From JAMHWF01 sp048500255 (GTDB lineage: Bacteria > Pseudomonadota > Gammaproteobacteria > Burkholderiales > Burkholderiaceae_C), in contig JASNYH010000002.1 in NCBI GenBank assembly GCA_048500255.1, forward strand, positions 310,001 through 374,000: 64,000 nucleotides of DNA, written 5' to 3'. The notes under the pieces were generated by a model, which worked only from the letters and a program-made list of their open reading frames with translations, was not told where the DNA came from and ran no database searches. Position numbers and translations under genes: made by a program. Every line of letters starts with the position of its first letter. The first letter of the stretch is position 1. Shown one piece after another: positions 49,075-58,696 of this stretch.

Positions 49075-50921
49075 GCGTTGCGGCAGGGCCGCGATACCGG
49101 CCGGCGCGCATCGGCGGCTGCCTCGCCGCGAGCGTCGAACGCCGGGCCGACGGCGTCGTCGTGCTGCGCTCGACGGAAGCGCTGCAGCCCTACCCCGAGC
49201 GACTGAGCGACCGGCTCGCGCACTGGGCGCGCGAGGCGCCCGACCGCGTCTTCGTCGCGCGCCGCGAGCGCGGCGGCGACTGGCGCACGATCACCTACGC
49301 GCAGATGCTCGAGCGCGCGCGCGCCGTCGGCCAGGCGCTGGTGGCGCGCGGCCTGTCGGCCGAGCGGCCGGTCGCGATCCTGTCGGACAACGACCTCGAG
49401 CACCTCACACTCGGCTTCGGCGCGATGTGGGCCGGCATACCGTACGCGCCGGTGTCGCCGGCCTATTCGCTGCTGTCGCAGGACCACGGCAAGCTGCGCC
49501 ACATCCTGGGCACGCTCACACCGGGGCTGGTGTTCGCGTCGGGTCCGGCCTACGGCCGCGCGATCGCGGCGACGGTCGGCGGCGACGTCGAAGTCGTGCT
49601 CGCCGACGGCGCGCTCGAAGGCCGCGCCGTCACGCCGTTCGCCGAACTGCTCGCCACCGCGCCCGGCCCCGGGGTCGACGCTGCGCACGCTGCGACGAAC
49701 GCCGACACGATCGTCAAGTTCTTGTTCACGTCGGGCTCGACCAAGCAGCCCAAGGGCGTGATCAACACGCACCGCATGCTGTGCGCCAACCAGCAGATGC
49801 TGCGCCAGTCGATGGCCTTCCTGGCCGACGAGCCGCCGGTGCTCGTCGACTGGCTGCCGTGGAACCACACTTTCGGCGGCAACCACAACGTCGGCATCGC
49901 GCTCTACAACGGCGGCACGCTCCACATCGACGACGGCAAGCCGACGGTGGCCGGCATCGGCGAGACGCTGCGCAACCTGCGCGAGATCTCGCCCACGGTC
50001 TACTTCAACGTGCCCAAGGGCTTCGAGGAGATCGCATCGGCGATGGAGCTCGACGACGCGCTGCGCGCGTCGCTGTTCCGCCGCGTCAAGGCCTTCATGT
50101 ACGCCGGCGCCGGGCTGTCGGCGCACGTCTGGGAGCAACTCGAGCGGCTCGCCGAGCGCAGCGTCGGCGAGCGCATCGCGATGCTCACGGGCCTGGGCAT
50201 GACGGAGACGTCGCCGTCGTCGATGTTCGCGCTGAAGCCCGGCGTGCGGGCCGGCCACATCGGGCTGCCGTGCCCCGGCGTCGAGGCGAAGCTGGTACCG
50301 GTCGACGGCAAGCTCGAAGTGCGCTTTCGCGGCCCCAACGTGATGCCCGGCTACTGGCGCGAGCCGCAGCTCACGGCGGAGGCCTTCGACGACGAGGGCT
50401 ACTACCGCACCGGCGACGCCGCCAAGTTCGTCGACCCTGCCGACCCGCAGCAGGGCCTGGCTTTCGACGGCCGCATCGCCGAGGACTTCAAGCTGGCCAC
50501 GGGCACTTTCGTCAGCGTCGGCCCGCTGCGCGCGAAGCTGATCGCCGCCGGCGCGCCCTGCGTGCAGGACGTCGTCGTCACGGGCCTGAACCGCGACGAC
50601 GTCGGCGTGCTGTTCTTTCCCCGCGTCGACGAATGCCGCCGGCTCGCCGGTCTGCCGGCCGACGCGCCCGCGGCCGATGTGCTCGCGCATGCGGCGGTGC
50701 GCGACCTGTTCCAGGCGCTCGTCGACCGCGGCTGGCGCGAGGGCACGGGCAGCGCGAGCCGCGTCGCGCGCGCGCTGGTGCTCGCCGAGCCGCCGTCGAT
50801 CGACCGCGGCGAAGTCACCGACAAGGGCTCGATCAACCAGCGCGCCGTGCTGACGCACCGCGCGGCGCTCGTCGAGCGGCTGTACGCCGGCGGCGCCGAC
50901 GTGCTGCGGCCGGTCGTTTGA
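49071..50921 (+). CDS. fcs: Feruloyl-/p-coumaroyl-CoA synthetase
   Basis: The 616-residue adenylating enzyme matches the feruloyl-CoA synthetase subfamily: VKFLFTSGSTKQPKGVINTHRML (P-loop), DWLPWNHTFGGNHN, YFNVPKGFE, LTGLGMTETSPS and YYRTGDAAKF. It would convert ferulate or p-coumarate, ATP and CoA to the CoA thioester. The start is GTG at 49071 within the upstream stop (GTGA). The Liv-type importer and MarR regulator downstream complete a cluster organised like CouR-controlled coumarate loci. Confidence 0.88.
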   Translation: MSVAAGPRYRPARIGGCLAASVERRADGVVVLRSTEALQPYPERLSDRLAHWAREAPDRVFVARRERGGDWRTITYAQMLERARAVGQALVARGLSAERPVAILSDNDLEHLTLGFGAMWAGIPYAPVSPAYSLLSQDHGKLRHILGTLTPGLVFASGPAYGRAIAATVGGDVEVVLADGALEGRAVTPFAELLATAPGPGVDAAHAATNADTIVKFLFTSGSTKQPKGVINTHRMLCANQQMLRQSMAFLADEPPVLVDWLPWNHTFGGNHNVGIALYNGGTLHIDDGKPTVAGIGETLRNLREISPTVYFNVPKGFEEIASAMELDDALRASLFRRVKAFMYAGAGLSAHVWEQLERLAERSVGERIAMLTGLGMTETSPSSMFALKPGVRAGHIGLPCPGVEAKLVPVDGKLEVRFRGPNVMPGYWREPQLTAEAFDDEGYYRTGDAAKFVDPADPQQGLAFDGRIAEDFKLATGTFVSVGPLRAKLIAAGAPCVQDVVVTGLNRDDVGVLFFPRVDECRRLAGLPADAPAADVLAHAAVRDLFQALVDRGWREGTGSASRVARALVLAEPPSIDRGEVTDKGSINQRAVLTHRAALVERLYAGGADVLRPVV

Positions 50922-51091
50922 TCTGCCGCAAGCCGGGCTAGGGCCAATGCCGATGAGCCGTCAGCCGTTCCACGCTATCGTCGCTGCGCCCCTGCGCGAG
51001 CGTCGGATCGCGATTCCCCGAGGGCGTTCGTTTCGCAGTGCGGTTGCGAATGCCGAATAACCACCGACCGAGGACACGAAGGAGACATCTC

Positions 51092-52225
51092 ATGAAGTTG
51101 ATCCGACCGATCGCCATTGCGCTGGCCGCCTGCTTCGCCGCCGGCGTCGCGCGCGCAGACCTGACGGTGGGCGTGAGCCTGCCGCTCACGGGGCCCGCCT
51201 CGGGCCTGGGCATCCCGATGAAGAACTACTTCGCGCTGTGGCCGCAGACGGTCGCCGGCGAGAAGCTCAACCTGATCATCCTCGACGACGCCACCGACCC
51301 GACCAACGGCGCCAAGAACGCCAAGCGCTTCGTCACGGAAGACAAGGTCGACCTGATCATCGGCTCGGCCGCCACGCCCGTCGCCATCGCGATGGCGGAG
51401 ACCGCGGCCGAGGCCAAGACGGTGCAACTGATGGCTTCGCCCGCGCCGCTGCCGCCCGGCAAGGACACCTGGAGCTTCCGCCTGCCGCAGTCGAACACCG
51501 TGATGTCGCATCCGATGGTCGAGCACATGAAGAAGCAGGGTGTCAAGACCGTCGGCTTCCTCGGCTACACCGATGCCTACGGCGAGAGCTGGCTCAAGGA
51601 GTTCACGCCGGTCGCCGAGCGCGCCGGCATCAAGGTCATTGCCGTCGAGCGTTTCGCGCGCCCCGACACGAGCGTCACGGCGCAGGCCATCAAGCTGGTG
51701 TCGGCCAACCCGGACGCGATGCTGATCGTCGCGTCGGGCAGCGGCGCAGCGATGCCGCACAAGGGCATCGTCGAGCGCGGCTTCAAGGGCAAGATCTACC
51801 AGACGCACGCCGCCGCCACGCGCGACCTGATGCGCGTCGGCGGCAAGGACGTCGAAGGCGCCTTCGTCACCTCGGGCCCGGCCGTCATCGCCGAGCAGCT
51901 GCCCGACAGCCACCCCAGCAAGAAGCTGGCGATCGACTTCGTGCAGAAGTACGAGAAGGCCTACGGCGCGGGCAACCGCAACCAGTTCGCCGGCCACGCC
52001 TACGACGCGCTGATCGTCCTCGAGAAGACGGTGCCGGTGGCCAAGCAGAAGGGCAAGCCCGGCACGCCCGAGTTCCGCGCCGCGCTGCGTGACGCGATCG
52101 AGAACATGGGCCGCACCGTGTTCTCGCACGGCATCATGAACTGGACCAAGGACGACCACTGGGGCTTCACGAACGAGACGGGCGTGATCCTGAAGGTCGT
52201 CAACGGCGACTGGAAGGTCGAGTAA
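51092..52225 (+). CDS. ABC transporter substrate-binding protein (aromatic/branched-chain type)
   Basis: The 377-residue protein has a signal peptide (LIRPIAIALAACFAAGVARA) and a type I periplasmic binding fold of the leucine-binding family: LTVGVSLPLTGPASGLG, LIILDDATDPTNGAKNAKRFV, GFLGYTDAYGESWLKEF. Members in lignin-aromatic clusters bind hydroxycinnamates or benzoates rather than amino acids; the neighbouring ligase makes that likely here. AAGGAGA lies at 51079-51085. The 170 bases upstream separate it from the ligase gene and probably hold its own promoter, though I see no convincing one. Confidence 0.88.
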   Translation: MKLIRPIAIALAACFAAGVARADLTVGVSLPLTGPASGLGIPMKNYFALWPQTVAGEKLNLIILDDATDPTNGAKNAKRFVTEDKVDLIIGSAATPVAIAMAETAAEAKTVQLMASPAPLPPGKDTWSFRLPQSNTVMSHPMVEHMKKQGVKTVGFLGYTDAYGESWLKEFTPVAERAGIKVIAVERFARPDTSVTAQAIKLVSANPDAMLIVASGSGAAMPHKGIVERGFKGKIYQTHAAATRDLMRVGGKDVEGAFVTSGPAVIAEQLPDSHPSKKLAIDFVQKYEKAYGAGNRNQFAGHAYDALIVLEKTVPVAKQKGKPGTPEFRAALRDAIENMGRTVFSHGIMNWTKDDHWGFTNETGVILKVVNGDWKVE

Positions 52226-52246
52226 GCTTCGCCCCCGATAGAAGCG

Positions 52247-52276
52247 ATGCCCGGGCTGCGCCCGGGCATTTTGTTG
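52247..52276 (+). terminator. Intercistronic hairpin between binding protein and permease genes
   Basis: ATGCCCGGGC (52247-52256) and GCCCGGGCAT (52260-52269) form a perfect 10-bp stem with a 3-base loop, followed by TTTTGTTG. It probably lets only part of the transcripts continue into the permease genes, giving an excess of binding protein. Confidence 0.75.
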
Positions 52277-52292
52277 TACCCCTTGTCACGCC

Positions 52293-53336
52293 ATGGACCT
52301 CACGATCGCCGGCATCCTCGCGCTGGACGGCGTCACCAACGGTGCGATCTATGCGCTGCTCGCGCTTTCGCTCGTGCTGGTGTTCGCCGTCACACGCGTC
52401 ATCTTCATCCCGCAGGGCGAGTTCGCCGCCTACGGCGCACTGACGCTGGCGATGCTGCAGCTTGGCGCCGTGCCGGGCAGCGTGTGGCTGCTGCTCGGTC
52501 TGGGCATCGCGGCGGCCGTGCTCGACGGCATCGCCGACGCGCGCCACGGCCATGGCGGTGCGCGCCTGGCCAAGGACACGCTGCGCCGCCTCGCCGTGCC
52601 CGTCGTCGTGACGGGCGTGACGCTGTGGGCCGCGCCGCGCCAGTTTCCGCTCATCGTGCAGAGCCTGCTCACGCTGGCCATCGTCGCGCCGCTCGGGCCG
52701 CTGGTCTACCGGCTGGCCTACCAGTCGCTGGCCGACGCCACCGTGCTCGTGCTGCTGATCGTCTCGGTCGGCGTGCACTTCGCGATGCTGGGCCTCGGGC
52801 TGGTGTTCTTCGGCGCCGAGGGCTTCCGAAACCCGAGCTTCTGGGACGAGCGCTTCTCGGCCGGCGGGCTCACGCTGTCGGGCCAGGTGCTGATCATCTT
52901 CCTCGTGTCGATCGCGCTGATCGTCGCGCTGTGGCTGTTCTTCGAGAGGACGCTGTACGGCAAGGCGCTGCGCGCGACCGCCGTCAACCGGCTCGGAGCG
53001 CGCCTGATGGGCATCTCGAGCAACGGCGCGGGCAAGCTCACGTTCCTGCTGGCCGCCTTCATCGGCGCGCTGTCGGGCCTGCTGATCGGGCCGACGACGA
53101 CGGTGTTCTACGACTCGGGCTTCCTGATCGGCTTGAAGGGCTTCGTCGCGGCGATCTTCGGCGGGCTGGCGAGCTATCCGGCGGCCGCCGCCGGCGCGCT
53201 GTTCGTCGGCCTGCTCGAGTCGTTCGGCGCGTTCTGGGCCAGCGCCTTCAAGGAAGTGATCGTGTTCACCTTCATCCTGCCGGTGTTGCTGTGGCGTTCG
53301 TTCACCGACCCGCACGCCGACGACGAGGAGCATTGA
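52293..53336 (+). CDS. LivH-type ABC permease
   Basis: The 347-residue inner-membrane protein is a branched-chain-type permease: ILALDGVTNGAIYALLALSLVLVF at the N-terminus, and ERTLYGKALRATAVNRLGARLMGIS, the cytoplasmic coupling loop that contacts the ATPase. It is longer than usual LivH (about 290-310) because of an inserted segment near residues 80-120 that includes DGIADARHGHGGARLAKD. It pairs with the permease half of the next gene to form the channel. Confidence 0.85.
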   Translation: MDLTIAGILALDGVTNGAIYALLALSLVLVFAVTRVIFIPQGEFAAYGALTLAMLQLGAVPGSVWLLLGLGIAAAVLDGIADARHGHGGARLAKDTLRRLAVPVVVTGVTLWAAPRQFPLIVQSLLTLAIVAPLGPLVYRLAYQSLADATVLVLLIVSVGVHFAMLGLGLVFFGAEGFRNPSFWDERFSAGGLTLSGQVLIIFLVSIALIVALWLFFERTLYGKALRATAVNRLGARLMGISSNGAGKLTFLLAAFIGALSGLLIGPTTTVFYDSGFLIGLKGFVAAIFGGLASYPAAAAGALFVGLLESFGAFWASAFKEVIVFTFILPVLLWRSFTDPHADDEEH

Positions 53337-53340
53337 CGCG

Positions 53341-55107
53341 ATGAAGACGCGCCGTCTGCTGCTCGCCGTCTTCATCCTGACGATGGCGCTGATTCCGGTG
53401 TTGCCGACGCCGGAGTTCTGGATCACGCAGCTCAACTACATCGGCCTGTATGCGCTGGTCGTCATCGGCCTGGTGCTGCTCACGGGCATCGCCGGCCTCA
53501 CGTCGTTCGGCCAGGCGGCGTTCGTCGGGCTGGGCGCCTATACGGCGGCCTACCTCAACGTGACGTACCAGATGTCGCCGTGGATCACGGTCTTCATCGG
53601 GTTGGCGCTGACCTTCGCGAGCGCGCTCGTGCTGGCCGCGCTCACGCTGCGCATGTCGGGCCACTACCTGCCGCTGGCGACGATCGCCTGGGGCCTGTCG
53701 CTCTACTACATGTTCGGCAACATCGACGCGCTGGGCAAGTACGACGGACTGCTCGGCATCGCTCCGATCGAAGTGTTCGGCGTCGCGCTCAACACCGGCC
53801 GCACCTTCTACTACCTGCTGTGGCTGCTGCTGCTGCTGGCGACGTTCGGTGCGATGAATCTGCTCGACTCGCGCACCGGCCGCGCGCTGCGCGCGCTCAA
53901 GGGCGGCGCGACGATGGCAGAGGCGATGGGCGTCAACACCTTCCGCTACAAGGTGACGGTGTTCGTGCTCGCGGCGCTGGTCGCGTCGCTGTCGGGCTGG
54001 CTGGTCGCGCACTTCCAGCGCACCGTCAATCCGTCGCCGTTCGGCCTCAAGTGGGGCATCGAGTTCCTCTTCATGGGCGTGCTCGGCGGCATCGGCCACG
54101 TGTGGGGCGCGATCGTGGGCGCCGGCATCGTCAAGATCATGGAGGACCAGCTGCAGGTGCTGCTGCCCAAGCTGTTCGGCGGCAGCGGCAACTACGAGCT
54201 GATCGTCTTCGGCATCATCCTCGTGATCGTGCTGACCTATGCGCGCGACGGCGTGTGGTCGTTCATCGACGCGCGGCTGCCGCGCAAGCCGCGCGCCGTC
54301 GACTGGCGCGATGCGCCGCCGCTGCCGGTGCGCGAGCGCCCGGCGCACGGCGAGACGGTGCTCGAGGTCGACAACGTGCGCAAGGAGTTCGGCGGCCTGG
54401 TCGCCGTCAACGACGTGAGCTTCGAGGTGCGCGCCGGCGAGATCGTCGGCCTGATCGGACCCAACGGCGCCGGCAAGTCGACGATGTTCAACCTCGTCAC
54501 CGGCCTCCTGCCGCTGACGCGCGGCGCCGTGCGCTATCGCGGCCGGCCAGTGGCCGGCATGCCGTCGCGCGACATCGCGCGCCTCGGTCTCGGGCGCACC
54601 TTCCAGCACGTCAAGATGATCCCGACGATGACGGTGCTCGAGAACGTGGCGCTCGGCGCGCACGGCCGCGGACACGGCGGCACGCTCGCCGCGATGCTGC
54701 GGCTCGACCGTGCCGAGGAGCGCCGCCTGCTGCGCGAGGCCGAGCGCCAGCTCGAGCGCATCGGCATGCGCGAGCAGATGCACGAGCTGGCCGGCAACCT
54801 GGCGCTCGGGCCGCAGCGCCTGATGGAGATCGCGCGCGCGCTGTGCACCGACCCGGCGCTGCTGCTGCTCGACGAGCCGGCCGCCGGCCTGCGCCTGAAG
54901 GAGAAGCAGGGGCTGGCCAACGTGCTGCGCCAGCTGCGCAGCGAGGGCATGAGCATCCTGCTCGTCGAGCACGACATGGACCTGGTGATGGGGCTGGTGG
55001 ATCGCGTCGTCGTGATGGAGTTCGGCACCAAGCTGATCGAGGGCACGCCCGAAGTCGTGCAGGCGAGCCCCGCGGTGCGCGCCGCCTACCTGGGCACGGA
55101 GCATTGA
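53341..55107 (+). CDS. LivM-LivG fusion: ABC permease joined to ATPase
   Basis: The 588-residue protein fuses a LivM permease (about 1-310: GLTSFGQAAFVGLGAYTAAYL, GRALRALKGGATMAEAMGVN) to a LivG ATPase (about 340-588). ATPase motifs: Walker A GPNGAGKST near residue 375, Walker B LLLLDEPAAGL, and H-loop LVEHDMDLVMG. The signature, normally LSYGQQR in LivG, reads LALGPQR, keeping Gly but changing flanking residues. Separate genes are the rule in the second importer of this window. It starts 4 bases after the LivH gene. Confidence 0.87.
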   Translation: MKTRRLLLAVFILTMALIPVLPTPEFWITQLNYIGLYALVVIGLVLLTGIAGLTSFGQAAFVGLGAYTAAYLNVTYQMSPWITVFIGLALTFASALVLAALTLRMSGHYLPLATIAWGLSLYYMFGNIDALGKYDGLLGIAPIEVFGVALNTGRTFYYLLWLLLLLATFGAMNLLDSRTGRALRALKGGATMAEAMGVNTFRYKVTVFVLAALVASLSGWLVAHFQRTVNPSPFGLKWGIEFLFMGVLGGIGHVWGAIVGAGIVKIMEDQLQVLLPKLFGGSGNYELIVFGIILVIVLTYARDGVWSFIDARLPRKPRAVDWRDAPPLPVRERPAHGETVLEVDNVRKEFGGLVAVNDVSFEVRAGEIVGLIGPNGAGKSTMFNLVTGLLPLTRGAVRYRGRPVAGMPSRDIARLGLGRTFQHVKMIPTMTVLENVALGAHGRGHGGTLAAMLRLDRAEERRLLREAERQLERIGMREQMHELAGNLALGPQRLMEIARALCTDPALLLLDEPAAGLRLKEKQGLANVLRQLRSEGMSILLVEHDMDLVMGLVDRVVVMEFGTKLIEGTPEVVQASPAVRAAYLGTEH

Positions 55108-55108
55108 C

Positions 55109-55842
<734 letters not shown>

Positions 55843-55846
<4 letters not shown>

Positions 55847-56325
55847 GCCGCGCGGCGGGCGCGATGCAGGCGCACTCCGACGCTCACGGCATGCTCGACG
55901 AGGGCGTGCTCGCGTCGGTGGTCGGCTACCACATCGTGCTCGCGGCGATCACCACGCGACGGCTGTACATGCGCGCCGTCGGCGAGCCGCTCAAGCTCAA
56001 GCCCGTCGAGTACTCGATCCTGATGCTGCTGCTGGCCAACGACGACGTCACGCCCAAGCAGCTGTGCCGCACGATCAACGTCTCGGCGCCGAACCTGACG
56101 CTGCTGCTCGACGGCCTGCAGCAGCGCGAGCTGCTGACGCGCGTGCGCAGCGAGACCGACCGCCGCTCGCAGCTGATCCACCTGACGCGCAAGGGCGAGC
56201 AGGTGGCCCGCAAGGCCCGCGACCTGACCGCAGCGATGGAGAGCGATCTGCATCACCTGAGCAGTGCCGAGCGCGCGATGCTGATCGAGCTGCTGCAGAA
56301 GGTGGCGCGGCAGCGGCGCGAGTAG
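55843..56325 (+). CDS. MarR family regulator, CouR-like by context
   Basis: The 160-residue winged-helix regulator shows the MarR fold: LKPVEYSILMLLLANDDVTPKQLCRTINVSAPNLTLLLDGLQQRELLTRVRSETDRRSQLIHLTRKG, where DRRSQ is the beta-wing. Its position at the end of a CoA-ligase plus importer operon is like CouR of coumarate loci, which is released from DNA by p-coumaroyl-CoA; that link is inference. The GTG at 55843 overlaps the livF stop; an ATG at 55864 is possible. Candidate operator at 48139-48162. Confidence 0.85.
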
Positions 56326-56358
56326 GGCGGCGCGGCGTACCCGCCGGGCGAGGGGTCG

Positions 56359-57477
56359 TCACCCTCCCCAGACTTCCTGCGCCGTCTCGACCACCAGGCG
56401 CAGCTTGGCGCGCTGCGCCTCGACGGCGATCAGGTTGCCGTGCACCGTGCTCGAGAAGCCGCACTGCGGCGACAGGCACAGCTGCTCCAGCGGCACGTAC
56501 TTCGCGGCCTCGTCGATGCGGCGCTTGAGGGCGTCCTTGCTCTCCATCTCGCCGAACTTCGTCGTCACCAGGCCGAGCACGACGATCTTGTCCTTGGGCA
56601 GGAAGCGCAGCGGCCGGAAGTCGCCCGAGCGCTCGTCGTCGTATTCGAGGAAGTAGGCGTCGAGATGCATCTCCGACAGCAGCGCCTCGGCCACCGGCTC
56701 GTAGTTGCCGGCCGCCGCGTGCGTGCTCTTGAAGTTGCCGCGGCACAGGTGCATCGCCAGCGTCATGCCGGCGGGCTTCCGGGCGACGACCTTGTTGATG
56801 AACTTCGCGTAGCGATGCGGCAGCTCGTTCGGGTCGTCGCCGCGCTGGCGCGCCGCCTCGCGCATCTTCTCGTCGCAAAGGTAGGCGAGATTGGTGTCGT
56901 CCATCTGCACGTAGGTGCAGCCGGCGTCGGCCAGCGAGCGCAGCTCGTCGGCGTAGGCCCGGGCGACGTCGTCGTAGAAGTCAGGTTCGAGTTCGGGGTA
57001 GGCGTCGCGGCTGATGCCGGCGCGCCCGCCGCGAAAGTGCAGCATCGTCGGCGACGGGATCGTCACCTTGGGCGTGCGGCCCGCAGACACCTGGCTCTTG
57101 AGGTACTCGAAGTCGGCCCGCTGGATGTCCTTGACGTGGCGCACCTTGTCCGTCACGCGCATCACGGGCGGCGCAAGCTCCTCCGTGCCGTCGGGCTTCT
57201 TGATCGTGACCGGGATGTCGGTCTTGACGCCGCCGAGCTGCTCGAGGAAGTCGATGTGGAAATACGTACGGCGGAACTCGCCGTCGGTGATCGACTGCAG
57301 GCCCACGTCCTGCTGCATCTTGACGACCTCCGTGATCGCCTTGTCCTCGACGGCGCGCAACTGCTCGTGCGTGATCTCGCCGGCCGCGACCTGGGCGCGC
57401 GCCTCGAGCAGATAGTTCGGGCGCAGAAAGCTGCCGACATGGTCGGCGCGGAACGGGGGGCGGGTGCGCAGGCTCAT
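56359..57477 (-). CDS. MetE-like cobalamin-independent methyltransferase
   Basis: The 372-residue protein matches the C-terminal catalytic half of MetE (YxjG-like, methionine synthase II family). Zinc ligands are visible as His243 and Cys245 in AMHLCRGNF, a Glu near 278, and Cys339 in LSPQCGFSS; RADHVGSFLRP opens the barrel. Stand-alone members transfer methyl groups to thiols from folate or other donors. Divergent placement from vanA, with a shared candidate operator, suggests use of one-carbon units tied to aromatic O-demethylation rather than housekeeping methionine synthesis. GAGGAG precedes ATG 57477. Confidence 0.82.
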   Translation of the reverse strand: MSLRTRPPFRADHVGSFLRPNYLLEARAQVAAGEITHEQLRAVEDKAITEVVKMQQDVGLQSITDGEFRRTYFHIDFLEQLGGVKTDIPVTIKKPDGTEELAPPVMRVTDKVRHVKDIQRADFEYLKSQVSAGRTPKVTIPSPTMLHFRGGRAGISRDAYPELEPDFYDDVARAYADELRSLADAGCTYVQMDDTNLAYLCDEKMREAARQRGDDPNELPHRYAKFINKVVARKPAGMTLAMHLCRGNFKSTHAAAGNYEPVAEALLSEMHLDAYFLEYDDERSGDFRPLRFLPKDKIVVLGLVTTKFGEMESKDALKRRIDEAAKYVPLEQLCLSPQCGFSSTVHGNLIAVEAQRAKLRLVVETAQEVWGG

Positions 57478-57533
57478 CGCGAGTCTCCTCGTGGGTTTCG
57501 CGCGATGATAGCGACGACACCTCATTGGGGTCG

Positions 57534-57543
57534 CTGGATACAG
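57534..57543. promoter_or_regulatory. Decamer operator, imperfect copy
   Basis: CTGGATACAG differs by one base from the perfect palindrome CTGTATACAG at 57609-57618. It lies upstream of a TATCAT (minus strand, 57510-57505) that could be the -10 of the MetE-like gene, so it may control that promoter. Confidence 0.45.
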
Positions 57544-57600
57544 ACGTCGCCAGAAACACAGGGAAAACCCGATACATAGTGCCAGTCGAAGCGCCTAGGC

Positions 57601-57629
57601 TTGCATCTCTGTATACAGCAGGTATGCAA
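57601..57629. promoter_or_regulatory. Nested palindrome at vanA start, candidate VanR operator
   Basis: CTGTATACAG (57609-57618) is a perfect 10-bp palindrome flanked by TTGCAT (57601-57606) and ATGCAA (57624-57629), themselves inverted repeats. The element covers the ribosome site of vanA (CAGG) and reaches the A of its ATG. The GntR protein encoded right after vanA is the likely binder. Confidence 0.6.
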
Positions 57630-58696
57630 TGAAGACCTTTCCGCTCAACGCCTGGTACGCCGCCGCCTACGACGTCGAAGTCAAGCGCGCCCTGCTCGCG
57701 CGCACGATCTGCGGCCAGAAGCTGGTGCTCTACCGCACGCTCGACGGCCGCGCCGCCGCCCTCGAAGACGCCTGCTGGCACCGCCTGCTGCCGCTGTCGC
57801 TCGGCCGCCTCGACGGCGACGACGTCGTCTGCGGCTACCACGGCCTGGTGTTCAACGCCGACGGCCGCTGCGTCCACATGCCGTCGCAGGACACGATCAA
57901 TCCGTCGGCCTGCGTGCGCGCCTTTCCCGTCGCCGAGAAGCACCGCTTCGTCTGGGTCTGGCCGGGCGACCCGCAGCAAGCCGATCCGAAGCTGATCCCC
58001 GACCTGCACTGGAACGACGATCCGGCGTGGGCCGGCGACGGCAAGATGATCCACGTCAAGTGCGACTACCGTCTCGTGCTCGACAACCTGATGGACCTGA
58101 CGCACGAGACCTTCGTGCACGGCTCGAGCATCGGCAACCGCGCCGTCGCCGAGGCGCCGTTCGTCGCGACGCACGGCGACCGCACGGCCACCGTCACGCG
58201 CTGGATGACGGACATCGAGGCGCCGCCTTTCTGGGCCGGCCAGATCCGCGCTGCGCGCGGCTGGCAGGGCAAGGTCGACCGCTGGCAGATCATCCGCTTC
58301 GAGGCGCCGGCGACGATCGCGATCGACGTCGGGGTCGCGCCGGCCGGCAGCGGCGCGCCCGGCGGCGACCGCTCGCAGGGCGTCAACGGCTACGTGCTCA
58401 ACACGATCACGCCCGAGACCGACCGGACCTGCCATTACTTCTGGGCCTTCGCGCGCAACTACCGCCTCGGCGAACAGCGCCTGACGCACGAGCTGCGCGA
58501 AGGCGTGGCGTCGATCTTCCGCGAAGACGAGTCGGTGCTCGAGGCGCAGCAGCGCGCCATCGACGAGCATCCGGGCTACACCTTCTACAACCTCAACATC
58601 GACGCCGGCTCGATGTGGATGCGACGCCTGATCGACAAGATGATCGCCGCCGAGGCACCGCCGCAGCGCACGATCCCGCTGCGGCCCGCCGCATGA
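57629..58696 (+). CDS. vanA: Vanillate O-demethylase oxygenase subunit
   Basis: The 355-residue protein is a Rieske non-heme iron oxygenase of the VanA type. The Rieske 2Fe-2S ligands are Cys49, His51, Cys68 and His71; MKTFPLNAWYAAAYDVEV is the family N-terminus, and the DNLMDLTHETFVHGSSIG block holds the mononuclear iron histidines. With VanB it oxidises the methoxy group of vanillate to give protocatechuate and formaldehyde. Its stop overlaps the GntR start (ATGA). Confidence 0.93.
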   Translation: MKTFPLNAWYAAAYDVEVKRALLARTICGQKLVLYRTLDGRAAALEDACWHRLLPLSLGRLDGDDVVCGYHGLVFNADGRCVHMPSQDTINPSACVRAFPVAEKHRFVWVWPGDPQQADPKLIPDLHWNDDPAWAGDGKMIHVKCDYRLVLDNLMDLTHETFVHGSSIGNRAVAEAPFVATHGDRTATVTRWMTDIEAPPFWAGQIRAARGWQGKVDRWQIIRFEAPATIAIDVGVAPAGSGAPGGDRSQGVNGYVLNTITPETDRTCHYFWAFARNYRLGEQRLTHELREGVASIFREDESVLEAQQRAIDEHPGYTFYNLNIDAGSMWMRRLIDKMIAAEAPPQRTIPLRPAA

